NCBI GenBank assembly: GCA_026193555.1
Contig: JAPHUU010000262.1
Span: 1-5,634, forward strand
Reading direction: 5' to 3'
Source: Rhodanobacter sp.
GTDB lineage: Bacteria > Pseudomonadota > Gammaproteobacteria > Xanthomonadales > Rhodanobacteraceae
Length of the DNA: 5,634 bases
The notes under the pieces were generated by a model that saw nothing but the letters and a program-made list of their open reading frames with translations, made no database searches and had not been told where the DNA came from. Positions 1 to 5,634 of this stretch are shown piece after piece (positions within the stretch are counted from its first letter, which is position 1; every line of letters starts with the position of its first letter). The translations under genes and the position numbers were made by a program.

Positions 1-891
1 ATCGTCGCCGACACCACCGAACAGCCCTACGCGTTTTCCAGCGGCGACCAGATGCTGGCGCTGTGCAAGCAGCACAACATGACGATCGCCCAGCTGGTGA
101 TGGCGAACGAGTCGGTGTGGCGTCCCGAGGCGGAAACCCGCGCCGGCCTGCTGACCATCTGGCAGGCGATGCAGGACTGCGTCAGCCGCGGCCTGCGTTC
201 GCCCGGCGTGCTGCCCGGCAGCCTCAAGGTCGGCCGCCGCGCGCCGGCGATGCTGGAGGATCTGCGCAACCAGCCCGAGGCCGCGCTGCGCGATCCGCTG
301 ACCATCCTCGACTGGGTCAACCTGTACGCGCTGGCGGTGAACGAGGAAAACGCCGCCGGCGGCCGCGTGGTCACCGCCCCCACCAACGGCGCCGCGGGCA
401 TCGTGCCGGCGGTCGGCCATTACTACCTGCGCTTCTGCCCCAAGGCCAACGACGACGGCATCATCGAATACCTGCTGACCGCCGCCGCCATCGGCATCCT
501 GTACAAGGAAAACGCCTCGATCTCCGGCGCCGAAGTCGGCTGCCAGGGCGAAGTCGGCGTCGCCTGCTCGATGGCCGCCGGCGGCCTCACCGCCGTGCTG
601 GGCGGCAACGTGATGCAGGTGGAGAACGCCGCCGAGATCGGCATGGAACACAACCTCGGCCTCACCTGCGACCCGATCGGTGGCCTGGTGCAAATCCCCT
701 GCATCGAGCGCAACGCGATGGGCTCGGTCAAGGCCATCAACGCCAGCCGCATGGCCCTGAAGGCCGACGGCAAGCACCGCGTCTCGCTCGACAAGGTGAT
801 CAAGACGATGCGCGATACGGGTCGCGACATGAAGGACAAGTACAAGGAAACCAGTCGCGGCGGGCTGGCGGTCAACGTCATCGAGTGCTGA
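1..891 (+). CDS. sdaA: L-serine ammonia-lyase (L-serine dehydratase), iron-sulfur type, 3' part
   Basis: Cytoplasmic enzyme that deaminates L-serine to pyruvate and ammonia using an oxygen-sensitive [4Fe-4S] cluster. The frame is open from base 1 and stops with TGA at 889-891, so 296 C-terminal residues are present and the start lies outside the window. Seen in the sequence: [13 protein letters not shown] (from residue 126 of the fragment), [14 protein letters not shown] (173-186) and [14 protein letters not shown] (221-234), all hallmarks of the alpha (catalytic) domain. Cysteines 181, 223, 234 and the terminal Cys296 have spacings of 42, 11 and 62 residues. As I recall it, this is the same spacing as C343, C385, C396 and C458 of the Legionella pneumophila enzyme, where the C-terminal cysteine reaches into the active site and caps the cluster. 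By that alignment the full protein is a single chain of about 458 residues, with a beta domain upstream. Family assignment is firm; the choice between sdaA and sdaB as symbol is conventional. Confidence 0.95.
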   Translation: MVADTTEQPYAFSSGDQMLALCKQHNMTIAQLVMANESVWRPEAETRAGLLTIWQAMQDCVSRGLRSPGVLPGSLKVGRRAPAMLEDLRNQPEAALRDPLTILDWVNLYALAVNEENAAGGRVVTAPTNGAAGIVPAVGHYYLRFCPKANDDGIIEYLLTAAAIGILYKENASISGAEVGCQGEVGVACSMAAGGLTAVLGGNVMQVENAAEIGMEHNLGLTCDPIGGLVQIPCIERNAMGSVKAINASRMALKADGKHRVSLDKVIKTMRDTGRDMKDKYKETSRGGLAVNVIEC

Positions 892-1133
892 GAAGGGGCC
901 GCCCCTCACGCTGATCACTGGGAAGGGCTTGTGGAAAGGGTGTCAGGGATCATTCCTGGAAGGTTCTGTGGACGATTCGGTACCGGCTGCAGATCGAACC
1001 GGAACAGGCCGTTTCGGCGCAATGGGCGCAATGCGATCGATGGGGCGAACACCGCGTCCATCGATTGTCCCGGACACCATTCTTCCTGAGCGCTGTGTCG
1101 CCCACCTTTGTCCCTGCCGATCGACGCTGCGGG
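892..1133. other. Convergent intergenic region with short repeats
   Basis: No believable gene is seen between the end of the serine lyase and the end of the DUF378 gene on the opposite strand. A small hairpin (AGGGG / CCCCT, 894-906) follows the lyase stop but has no T-run, so it is at best a weak terminator. A 9-base unit, GGCGCAATG, is repeated in tandem at 1016-1024 and 1025-1033. It is immediately followed by an inverted repeat with arms CGATCGATGG (1034-1043) and CCATCGATTG (1058-1067), which pair over 10 positions with one G-T wobble around a 14-base loop. No T-tract follows it on either strand. It may help end both converging transcripts, or it may be unrelated. Confidence 0.4.
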
Positions 1134-1376
1134 TCAGTGGGTCAGTGGACCCGCTCCCCGTTCGGCTCGAACCTCGTCGGTCTTCATCGCGGCAACCAGC
1201 GGGATGAGCTGCCACAAGGCCGACAGCCCGACCAGGGCGTACACGATGCGCGCCACCACTCCGGCCTGGCCGCCAAACAGCGTCGCCACGAGGTCGAATT
1301 GGAAAAACCCCACAAGGCCCCAGTTGATCCCGCCGATCACCACCAGAAGCAGTGTCAGTATGTTCAAGGTTTTCAT
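1134..1376 (-). CDS. DUF378 family small inner-membrane protein
   Basis: An 80-residue hydrophobic protein of unknown function. The N-terminal part MKTLNILTLLLVVIGGINWG, followed by LVGFFQFDLVATLFGG and ARIVYALVGLSALWQL, is the characteristic DUF378 pattern. There are two predicted transmembrane helices (about residues 4-24 and 40-62) with the conserved GGINWGLVG turn and an FDLVA segment between them. A short, charged, probably cytoplasmic tail follows (KTDEVRAERGAGPLTH). The ATG at 1376-1374 is preceded by GGGAGG eight bases upstream, a good ribosome binding site, and the length is usual for the family. The gene stands alone: sdaA converges from one side and a gene remnant lies upstream. 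A perfect inverted repeat at 1446-1464 sits about 70-88 bases upstream of the start and could control it. An 8-base tandem duplication overlaps the stop codon. Family assignment is good; no function can be given. Confidence 0.88.
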   Translation of the reverse strand: MKTLNILTLLLVVIGGINWGLVGFFQFDLVATLFGGQAGVVARIVYALVGLSALWQLIPLVAAMKTDEVRAERGAGPLTH

Positions 1377-1715
1377 GACCTATCCCTCCCAGGATGGACG
1401 ACAGGTATCGCCCCGCACCGTATTTTCCACGCCGCGCGTAAGGGTTGCGCGAACGATTCGCGCATCGGCATTGACCTGGCTGACACAATGCAACGATCCG
1501 GCCCAAAGTGGCGCGAGCCACCCGTGCTTTCGGGCACCAAGCGGGGACGATACCGGCATGCATGTGTCCACTGATGCTGTCCAGCCCCCCCCCCTGCGTC
1601 GCGGATTTGAAACAGAAATATTCCCTGCCTGTCTTGACCGCCCCTTTTGGCTGCCTTTGGTGTGGCTGGTACGTTGTTCAGAGCCCCCAGGAGCCGGCCG
1701 GACATGAGGTGTGAA
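1377..1715. other. Gene-free region upstream of the DUF378 gene
   Basis: This 339-base stretch has no convincing coding sequence. The only open frame directly upstream of the DUF378 gene on the - strand (63 codons, 1571-1380) resembles nothing I know and has no clear ribosome binding site. The region must hold the DUF378 promoter, but I cannot pick a convincing -35/-10 pair. Visible structure is the 19-base inverted repeat at 1446-1464 and a run of ten C at 1585-1594. Base composition around 1600-1660 is less GC-rich and less regular than in the flanking genes, which fits decayed or foreign DNA. Confidence 0.4.
1446..1464. promoter_or_regulatory. Perfect 8-bp inverted repeat upstream of the DUF378 gene
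   Basis: TGCGCGAA (1446-1453) and TTCGCGCA (1457-1464) are exact reverse complements separated by CGA. The dyad lies 70-88 bases upstream of the DUF378 start codon, where a promoter or operator would be expected, and no T-run follows it on either strand. Its size and symmetry fit a binding site for a dimeric repressor or activator, but this is inference. No regulator gene lies in the window to pair with it. A chance GC-rich palindrome or an RNA hairpin in the 5' untranslated region are alternatives. Confidence 0.35.
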
Positions 1716-2009
1716 TCAGTGGTGCTGGCGCAGGAAGTGGGCGACCGGGTAGCAGACCGGCGGACTGCGATTGCTGAGCACGATGATCGTCTCGCTGGTG
1801 TGCGGGCAGGTTCGCACATCGACGCAGATGCCATGGGCGCTGCCGCCATGACCGCAGCGGAAATCGGTGGCGGGCACGCCGGGTGCGTAGTCGGTGGCAA
1901 AGAAGCCCAGGCCCATGCAATCGCGATACGTGCCGGTCGCGTCGGCGAACAATGCATGCGGAACCAGCTTGCCCGACTCCAACGCGCCCTCTCCCGAGCG
2001 TGGCCGCAC
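1716..2009 (-). pseudogene. C-terminal remnant of a serine hydrolase (class C beta-lactamase-like)
   Basis: The frame encodes about 97 residues that look like the last quarter of a beta-lactamase-family serine hydrolase: ALESGKLVP, then GLGFFATDYAPG, then FRCGHGGSAHGIC, then ETIIVLSNRSPPV, ending near TGA at 1716-1718. The HGG triad (residues 54-56 from the GTG at 2009) corresponds to the third active-site motif (KTG/HxG) of this fold. The first two motifs, SxxK and YxN, should lie several hundred residues upstream and are absent: the frame meets a TGA about 20 bases beyond the GTG. Complete family members are typically 350 residues or more, so this is a 5'-deleted relic. Cysteines stand where aromatic residues are usual (RCGHGG, TCPHT), consistent with drift. 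An ATG at 2028-2026 with a strong GGGAGG ribosome binding site lies upstream in another frame, so a frameshifted start is possible. A functional small protein is unlikely. Confidence 0.65.
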
Positions 2010-2029
2010 CTGTTTCGAAGGCAGACATC

Positions 2030-2260
2030 ACCCCTCCCTTGTCAGTGTCTGACCCATCAATCTGCAGCGGACGCTGCCAACGGATGACCCGTTTTCGCTG
2101 TTGCAAGGCGCCTCGCAGGGGGCACAAGCTGACGGGTCCGGTGCATCGACGCATCCGGGGGCACTTCAGAGTGCATGACCTCCGATGGATGACATCCGCC
2201 GCCCAACTCTGCAACCATCGTCCACTTTGGGGCGCATCACGCGCCCATGCAGGAGTCTCC
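2030..2260 (+). promoter_or_regulatory. Leader / promoter region of the amino-acid permease
   Basis: This gap separates the hydrolase remnant from the divergently read permease and must hold the permease promoter. No -35/-10 pair is strong enough to name; TTGTCA at 2039-2044 is the best -35-like hexamer but lacks a good partner. Several small dyads are present: GTCAG/CTGAC (2041-2053), GCAGC/GCTGC (2064-2077) and GCACT/AGTGC (2161-2174). I do not recognise a known amino-acid riboswitch. The ribosome binding site AGGAG at 2251-2255 is five bases before the ATG at 2261 and decides that start. Confidence 0.4.
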
Positions 2261-3922
2261 ATGTCCCAGGAACGCGCGATTCGCCGTGATGTCGGCCCGA
2301 TGGCCCTGATGTTCACCGGGCTCGGCTCGATCATCGGCTCGGGCTGGCTGTTCGGCGCGTGGAACGCCGCCAAGCTCGCCGGCCCCGGCGCGGTCTGGGC
2401 GTGGGTGCTGGGCGCGGCGATCATCATGTCGATCGCGCTGACCTACGCTGAGCTCGGCGCGATGTTCCCCGAGTCCGGCGGCATGGTGCGCTACGGCCAC
2501 TACTCGCACGGCTCGCTGGTCGGCTTCATCGCCGGCTGGGCCAACTGGATCGCGATCGTCTCGGTGATCCCGGTCGAGGCCGAGGCCTCGGTGCAGTACA
2601 TGTCGGGCTGGAAGTGGCAATGGGCGCAGGACCTGTATCAGGTCACCGCCGGCAAGGGCGAACTCAGCCACCCCGGGCTGTGGATCGCCGCGGTGCTGGT
2701 GGTGATGTATTTCCTGCTCAACTTCTGGAGCGTGAAGCTGTTCGCACGTTCCAACTCGATCATCACCATCATCAAGCTGATCATCCCGGCCGCCACCGGC
2801 GTGGCACTGATCGCCAGCGGCTTCCACAGCGAAAACTTCGCGATCGGCGCCAACGGCGGCACCCACACCAACGATTTCCCTGCGATCCTCACCGCAGTGG
2901 CCACCGCCGGCATCGTGTTCAGCTTCAACGGTTTCCAGAGCCCGGTGAATCTGGCCGGCGAAGCACGCAACCCCGGCCACAGCATCCCGTTCGCAATCAT
3001 CGGTGCGATCGTGATCGCCACGGTGGTCTATGTGCTGCTGCAGATCGCGTACCTCGGCTCGGTGCCGACGGCCATGCTGGCCAAGGCCGGCTGGCACGGC
3101 ATCAACTTCAGCTCGCCGTTTGCCGAGCTGGCGATGATCCTCAACCTGAACTGGCTGGCGATCCTGCTCTACGCCGACGCGTTCGTCAGCCCCAGCGGCA
3201 CCGGCATGACCTACACCGCCTCCACCGGCCGCATGATCTACGGCATGGAGCGCAACGGCACGCTGCCGAAGATCCTCGGCACGGTGCATCCGAAGTGGGG
3301 CGTGCCGCGCCCGGCGATGTGGCTGAACCTGGCGGTGTCGTTCCTGTTTCTGTTCTTCTTCCGCGGCTGGGATTCGCTGGCGGCGGTGATCTCGGTGGCC
3401 ACGATCATCTCCTACCTGACCGGCCCGGTCAGCGTGATGACCCTGCGCCGCACCGCGCCGGAGCTGCGCCGACCGTTCCGCCTCGCTGGCCTGCCGATCA
3501 TCGCCGGCATCGCCTTCATCATGTCGGCCGAGCTGCTGTACTGGGCCAAGTGGCCGCTGACCGGCAAGATCATCCTGCTGATCGTGGTGGCGCTGCCGAT
3601 CTACATCTACTACCAGTACAAGAGCGGCTGGCATGACTTCGGCCGGCAGATGAAGGGCGCCTGGTGGCTGGTGTTCTACCTGATCTCGCTGGCGATCGTG
3701 TCGCGCATCGGCAGCACCAAGTTCGGCGGCCTCGGCTACCTGCCCTACGGCTGGGATCTGGTGGTGGTCGCGGTGATCGGCCTGGTGTTCTTCCTGTGGG
3801 GCGTGAAATCCGGATGGCGCACGCCGTCGGTCGAAGCGGCGCAGCTGGAAGCCAGGGAACATCCGTACCAGCCGCTGGTGCCGCCGGACGAGGCGGATGC
3901 GGAGCGGATCACCGGGCACTGA
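2261..3922 (+). CDS. APC-superfamily amino-acid permease
   Basis: A 553-residue integral inner-membrane transporter, probably importing an amino acid by proton symport. The N-terminal helix carries GLGSIIGSGWLFG (about 20-32), the APC signature in the unwound part of helix 1. The second helix ends in AELGAMFPESGG (63-74), another strong family motif. I count about 14 hydrophobic segments, with the last two (near 468-485 and 500-520) after a basic loop. A hydrophilic tail of some 30 residues follows. The GSGWLFG form and the length of about 550 recall the B. subtilis YveA-type aspartate:proton symporters, but the substrate cannot be read from sequence. The frame is open further upstream to 1883. 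I choose ATG 2261 because AGGAG lies five bases before it and the family N-terminus begins there; the upstream residues are basic and non-homologous. It is monocistronic, closed by the terminator just downstream. Confidence 0.92.
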   Translation: MSQERAIRRDVGPMALMFTGLGSIIGSGWLFGAWNAAKLAGPGAVWAWVLGAAIIMSIALTYAELGAMFPESGGMVRYGHYSHGSLVGFIAGWANWIAIVSVIPVEAEASVQYMSGWKWQWAQDLYQVTAGKGELSHPGLWIAAVLVVMYFLLNFWSVKLFARSNSIITIIKLIIPAATGVALIASGFHSENFAIGANGGTHTNDFPAILTAVATAGIVFSFNGFQSPVNLAGEARNPGHSIPFAIIGAIVIATVVYVLLQIAYLGSVPTAMLAKAGWHGINFSSPFAELAMILNLNWLAILLYADAFVSPSGTGMTYTASTGRMIYGMERNGTLPKILGTVHPKWGVPRPAMWLNLAVSFLFLFFFRGWDSLAAVISVATIISYLTGPVSVMTLRRTAPELRRPFRLAGLPIIAGIAFIMSAELLYWAKWPLTGKIILLIVVALPIYIYYQYKSGWHDFGRQMKGAWWLVFYLISLAIVSRIGSTKFGGLGYLPYGWDLVVVAVIGLVFFLWGVKSGWRTPSVEAAQLEAREHPYQPLVPPDEADAERITGH

Positions 3923-3941
3923 GGTTCGTGATTCACCACTG

Positions 3942-3969
3942 AACGCGCGGCTCACGCCGCGCGTTTTTT
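3942..3969 (+). terminator. Rho-independent terminator of the permease gene
   Basis: A 10-bp perfect stem (AACGCGCGGC, 3942-3951, with GCCGCGCGTT, 3956-3965) closes a TCAC loop and runs into six T at 3964-3969. It begins 19 bases after the permease stop codon. Read on the other strand, the hairpin is preceded by A-residues but followed only by TT and then CAGTGG. It is therefore a good terminator for the permease and only a weak one for the converging homoserine dehydrogenase transcript. Confidence 0.9.
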
Positions 3970-3988
3970 GTGTCTGTCCGGGACGGCG

Positions 3989-5146
3989 TCACCCCAGCGC
4001 CAGCACATCCCCCAGCAGCGCCTGAGCAGTGATCTCCGGCCCCGCGCCCGGACCCTGGATCACCAGCGGCTGGGTGTTGTAGCGGGTGGTGGTGAGGGCG
4101 AACTGGTTGTCGGTGCCGTACAGCCGTGCCGCCGGATGGGTCGGCGCCACCTCGACCAGGCCGACGCGGGCATGACCGCGCTGGTTCAGCCGGGCCAGAA
4201 AGCGCAGCACGTTGCCGCGCGCGGCGGCCTCGGCGTGACGCGCGGCCAACGCTCCATCCAGTTCCTCCAGCCGGGCCAGGAATGACTCCGCGCTGATGGA
4301 TCGCAGTGCCTCGGGGACGAGGCTTTCCACTGCCACCTCGTCGCTGCCGATGGAAAAGCCGGCATGGCGGGCGATGATCAGCAACTTGCGCGCGACATCC
4401 TCGCCGGACAGGTCGGAGCGCGGATCGGGTTCGGTATAGCCGAGCCGGCGCGCCTCGCGCAGCAGGGCGGAGAACGGCGCGCTGCCGTCGTACTGGTTGA
4501 ACAGCCACGACAGCGAACCGGAGAACACGCCTTCCAGGGTCAGCAGCGCATCGCCGCATGAACGCAGCCGCCGCAGGGTGGACAGCACCGGCAGACCGGC
4601 GCCCACCGTGGCGGCGTCACCGTAGCTGGCACCGTTCGCGGTCGCCGCCTGCAGCGCGCGCCAGCCGCTGAGCTCGCCGCCGGCCAGCGCCTTGTTGGCG
4701 GTGACCACGTGGTAGCCATGTGCCAGCCATTCGGCATGTCGTGACGCCAGCGAACTGCTGGCGGTGGCGTCGATGATTACCCTCGCCGCGGCGCCACTGG
4801 CGTCCAGCGCGGCGAGCAGCGCGGCGTTGTCGCGCGCATCGCCATGGCTGTTCAGTTGCTCGCGCAGGCCGCGGCTGGCGAGGCTGGCGGCCTGCGTCTG
4901 CTGGCGGCGCGAATTGGCCACGCCGACCAGCCGTATGCTGGCGGCGGCTGGCGTGTTCAGCAGTTTCAGCAACGCCCCACCCACCACGCCGGTGCCGAGC
5001 AACACGATGGCGATGGCGGATGAAGCCGCTGCTGCAGGAGCGGTTTCCGTGGGAACGACTTCAGTCGCGATGCTCTTGGGCGGCGATGGAATCGCGGCTG
5101 AAGCCGCTCCCACAGCAGCCGTTCCCGCCTCCAGCACGGCACTCAT
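3989..5146 (-). CDS. hom: Homoserine dehydrogenase (no ACT domain), with REP-derived N-terminal extension
   Basis: Reduces L-aspartate-4-semialdehyde to L-homoserine with NAD(P)H, the branch point to methionine and threonine; cytoplasmic. Of 385 residues, the catalytic core starts near residue 44. The nucleotide-binding fold has VLLGTGVVGG (48-57, GxGxxG), then VTANKALAG (148-156), then ATVGAGLPVL (179-188). GYTEPDPRSDLSGEDVARK (236-254) is the active-site signature. By alignment with the yeast enzyme, E239, D245, D250 and K254 match E208, D214, D219 and K223, while S244 replaces D213. The protein ends soon after QGPGAGPEITAQALLGDVL, as in the dehydrogenase half of ThrA, so there is no ACT domain for threonine feedback. 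The start ATG overlaps the upstream gene's TGA (ATGA, 5143-5146), implying translational coupling. Residues 10-40, an Ala/Pro-rich stretch, are encoded by a REP cluster. No later ATG exists before the first beta strand; the GTG at V48 would cut into it. Confidence 0.93.
   Translation of the reverse strand: MSAVLEAGTAAVGAASAAIPSPPKSIATEVVPTETAPAAAASSAIAIVLLGTGVVGGALLKLLNTPAAASIRLVGVANSRRQQTQAASLASRGLREQLNSHGDARDNAALLAALDASGAAARVIIDATASSSLASRHAEWLAHGYHVVTANKALAGGELSGWRALQAATANGASYGDAATVGAGLPVLSTLRRLRSCGDALLTLEGVFSGSLSWLFNQYDGSAPFSALLREARRLGYTEPDPRSDLSGEDVARKLLIIARHAGFSIGSDEVAVESLVPEALRSISAESFLARLEELDGALAARHAEAAARGNVLRFLARLNQRGHARVGLVEVAPTHPAARLYGTDNQFALTTTRYNTQPLVIQGPGAGPEITAQALLGDVLALG
5028..5119. 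repeat. Cluster of three REP-like units (BIME-like) inside the hom coding region
   Basis: Two 23-base units face each other: 5049-5071 on + and 5091-5113 on -, 20 of 23 bases identical in inverted orientation, 19 bases apart. Each holds its own small hairpin: CGACT-TC-AGTCG in the first and GCGGCT-GA-AGCCGC in the second. A third, headless partner lies at 5028-5047 on +: it matches the - strand read from 5119 to 5100 at 17 of 20 positions (GCTGCTG..GGAGCGG.TTC). The GGGAGCGGCTTCAGCCGCGA core is typical of REP elements scattered between genes in Xanthomonadales and mobilised by RAYT transposases. That is family knowledge; no transposase gene is in this window. The cluster is 92 bases and contains no stop in the hom frame. 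Confidence 0.8.
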
Positions 5147-5634
5147 GCAATGACCCGGCGTTTGGACGTTTCCACCGCGGCAGCGCGCACCAGCGCGGCA
5201 TCGAGATCACGCAGCAGGTCGTCGCCGTCCTCGATGCCCACCGACAGCCGCAGCAGGCTGTCGGCGATGCCGGCGTTGCGGCGTGCCTCCGGTGCCATCG
5301 AGGCATGCGTCATCGATGCCGGATGGGCAATCAGGCTTTCCACGCCGCCCAGCGACTCGGCCAGCGAGAAATATTGCAGGCCATCGACAAAGGCCGCGAT
5401 CTGCTCCACCGCACCTTCCAGCTCGAAGCTGAGCATGGCGCCGAAACCCTGCTGCTGGCGCGACGCCAGTGCGTGCCCCGGGTGGCTGGCCAAACCGGGG
5501 TAGTAGACCCTGGCTACCGACGGATGGCCGTCAAGACGGCTGGCGATGCGTTCGGCGTTCTCCTGATGCTGTCGCAACCGTACCGACAGCGTGCGCAGCC
5601 CACGCAAGGTGAGGTAGCTGTCGAACGGCGCGCC
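5143..5634 (-). CDS. metB: Cystathionine gamma-synthase / O-succinylhomoserine (thiol)-lyase, 3' part
   Basis: PLP enzyme of the Cys/Met metabolism family that joins an activated homoserine (O-succinyl or O-acetyl) to cysteine or sulfide in methionine synthesis. The gene enters from the right edge. The 163 C-terminal residues begin GAPFDSYLTLRGLRTL and run through YYPGLASHPGHALASRQQ, GFGAMLSFEL, SLAESLGGVESLIAHPASMTHASM (about 90-113) and LLRLSVGIED (from about 127), all diagnostic of the family. The arginine of LLRLSVGIED is the one that binds the substrate carboxylate. The PLP lysine and most of the large domain lie outside the window. Codons upstream of the TTG at 5607 stay open and homologous to the edge, so that TTG is not the start. 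Its TGA overlaps the hom start by four bases, so the two genes form one operon. Choosing between CGS and the thiol-lyase, or a cystathionine gamma-lyase relative, is not possible from this part; the hom linkage favours biosynthesis. Confidence 0.88.
   Translation of the reverse strand, partial: GAPFDSYLTLRGLRTLSVRLRQHQENAERIASRLDGHPSVARVYYPGLASHPGHALASRQQQGFGAMLSFELEGAVEQIAAFVDGLQYFSLAESLGGVESLIAHPASMTHASMAPEARRNAGIADSLLRLSVGIEDGDDLLRDLDAALVRAAAVETSKRRVIA

Noticed and set aside
894..906. Hairpin after the sdaA stop as a terminator
   Set aside because: Only five base pairs and no T-run follows, so I do not call it a terminator.
63..914. Long second + frame overlapping sdaA
   Set aside because: The product is Arg/Gly/Pro-rich low complexity, as expected from a GC-rich out-of-frame read; the sdaA frame has family motifs throughout.
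1380..1571. 63-codon - strand frame immediately upstream of the DUF378 gene
   Set aside because: No recognisable motif, no ribosome binding site that I can see, and it covers the likely promoter/operator of DUF378.
1883..2260. Upstream in-frame extension of the permease by 126 codons
   Set aside because: The residues are basic, non-hydrophobic and antisense to the hydrolase remnant. ATG 2261 has an AGGAG site and matches the usual APC N-terminus.
2030..2260. Possible riboswitch upstream of the permease
   Set aside because: The dyads are only 5 bp each, and no conserved core of the glycine, lysine or other known amino-acid riboswitches could be seen.
2237..3955. A 572-codon open frame on the - strand across the permease
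   Set aside because: It is the mirror of a clear APC permease in GC-rich DNA. Its translation is His/Asp/Arg-rich with no fold or motif, and it has no independent support.
3933..4559. Alternative - strand frame across the end of hom
   Set aside because: Arg-rich shadow frame; the hom frame carries the catalytic signature through the same bases.
5150..5503. + strand frame antisense to metB
   Set aside because: Ser/Ala-rich shadow with no family features; the opposite strand encodes conserved metB motifs.

Overview
The window looks like chromosomal DNA from a GC-rich gammaproteobacterium of the Xanthomonadales, probably a Rhodanobacter- or Dyella-like member of the Rhodanobacteraceae. This placement is an inference. 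It rests on strong G/C third-position use, on a metB-hom gene pair of the kind known from xanthomonads, and on a REP-type repeat with the GGGAGCGGCTTCAGCCGCGA core that is common in that order.

Left part (1-891, + strand): the last two thirds of an iron-sulfur L-serine ammonia-lyase (sdaA). It enters from the left edge and keeps all four cluster cysteines, including the one at its extreme C-terminus. Middle part (892-2260): a low-density, accessory-looking stretch. It holds one small DUF378 membrane protein gene on the - strand, a decayed C-terminal piece of a serine hydrolase on the - strand, several short inverted and direct repeats, and the leader of the next gene. Next (2261-3922, + strand): a complete APC-superfamily amino-acid permease of 553 residues, closed by a clear intrinsic terminator at 3942-3969.

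Right part (3989-5634, - strand): an operon read leftward. It runs from the end of a cystathionine gamma-synthase / O-succinylhomoserine (thiol)-lyase gene, through an ATGA stop/start overlap, into a homoserine dehydrogenase that lacks an ACT regulatory domain. The two enzymes sit either side of homoserine activation, so the operon most likely serves methionine (and threonine) supply. The serine lyase and the permease on the other strand are also amino-acid functions, but nothing in the sequence ties them to this operon.

The most unusual feature is a cluster of three REP-like units (5028-5119) lying inside the 5' coding region of the homoserine dehydrogenase. It is read through in frame and appears to have created an Ala/Pro-rich N-terminal extension. 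I see no sign of a phage, CRISPR array, toxin-antitoxin pair or other undescribed multi-gene system; the remaining observations are modest.
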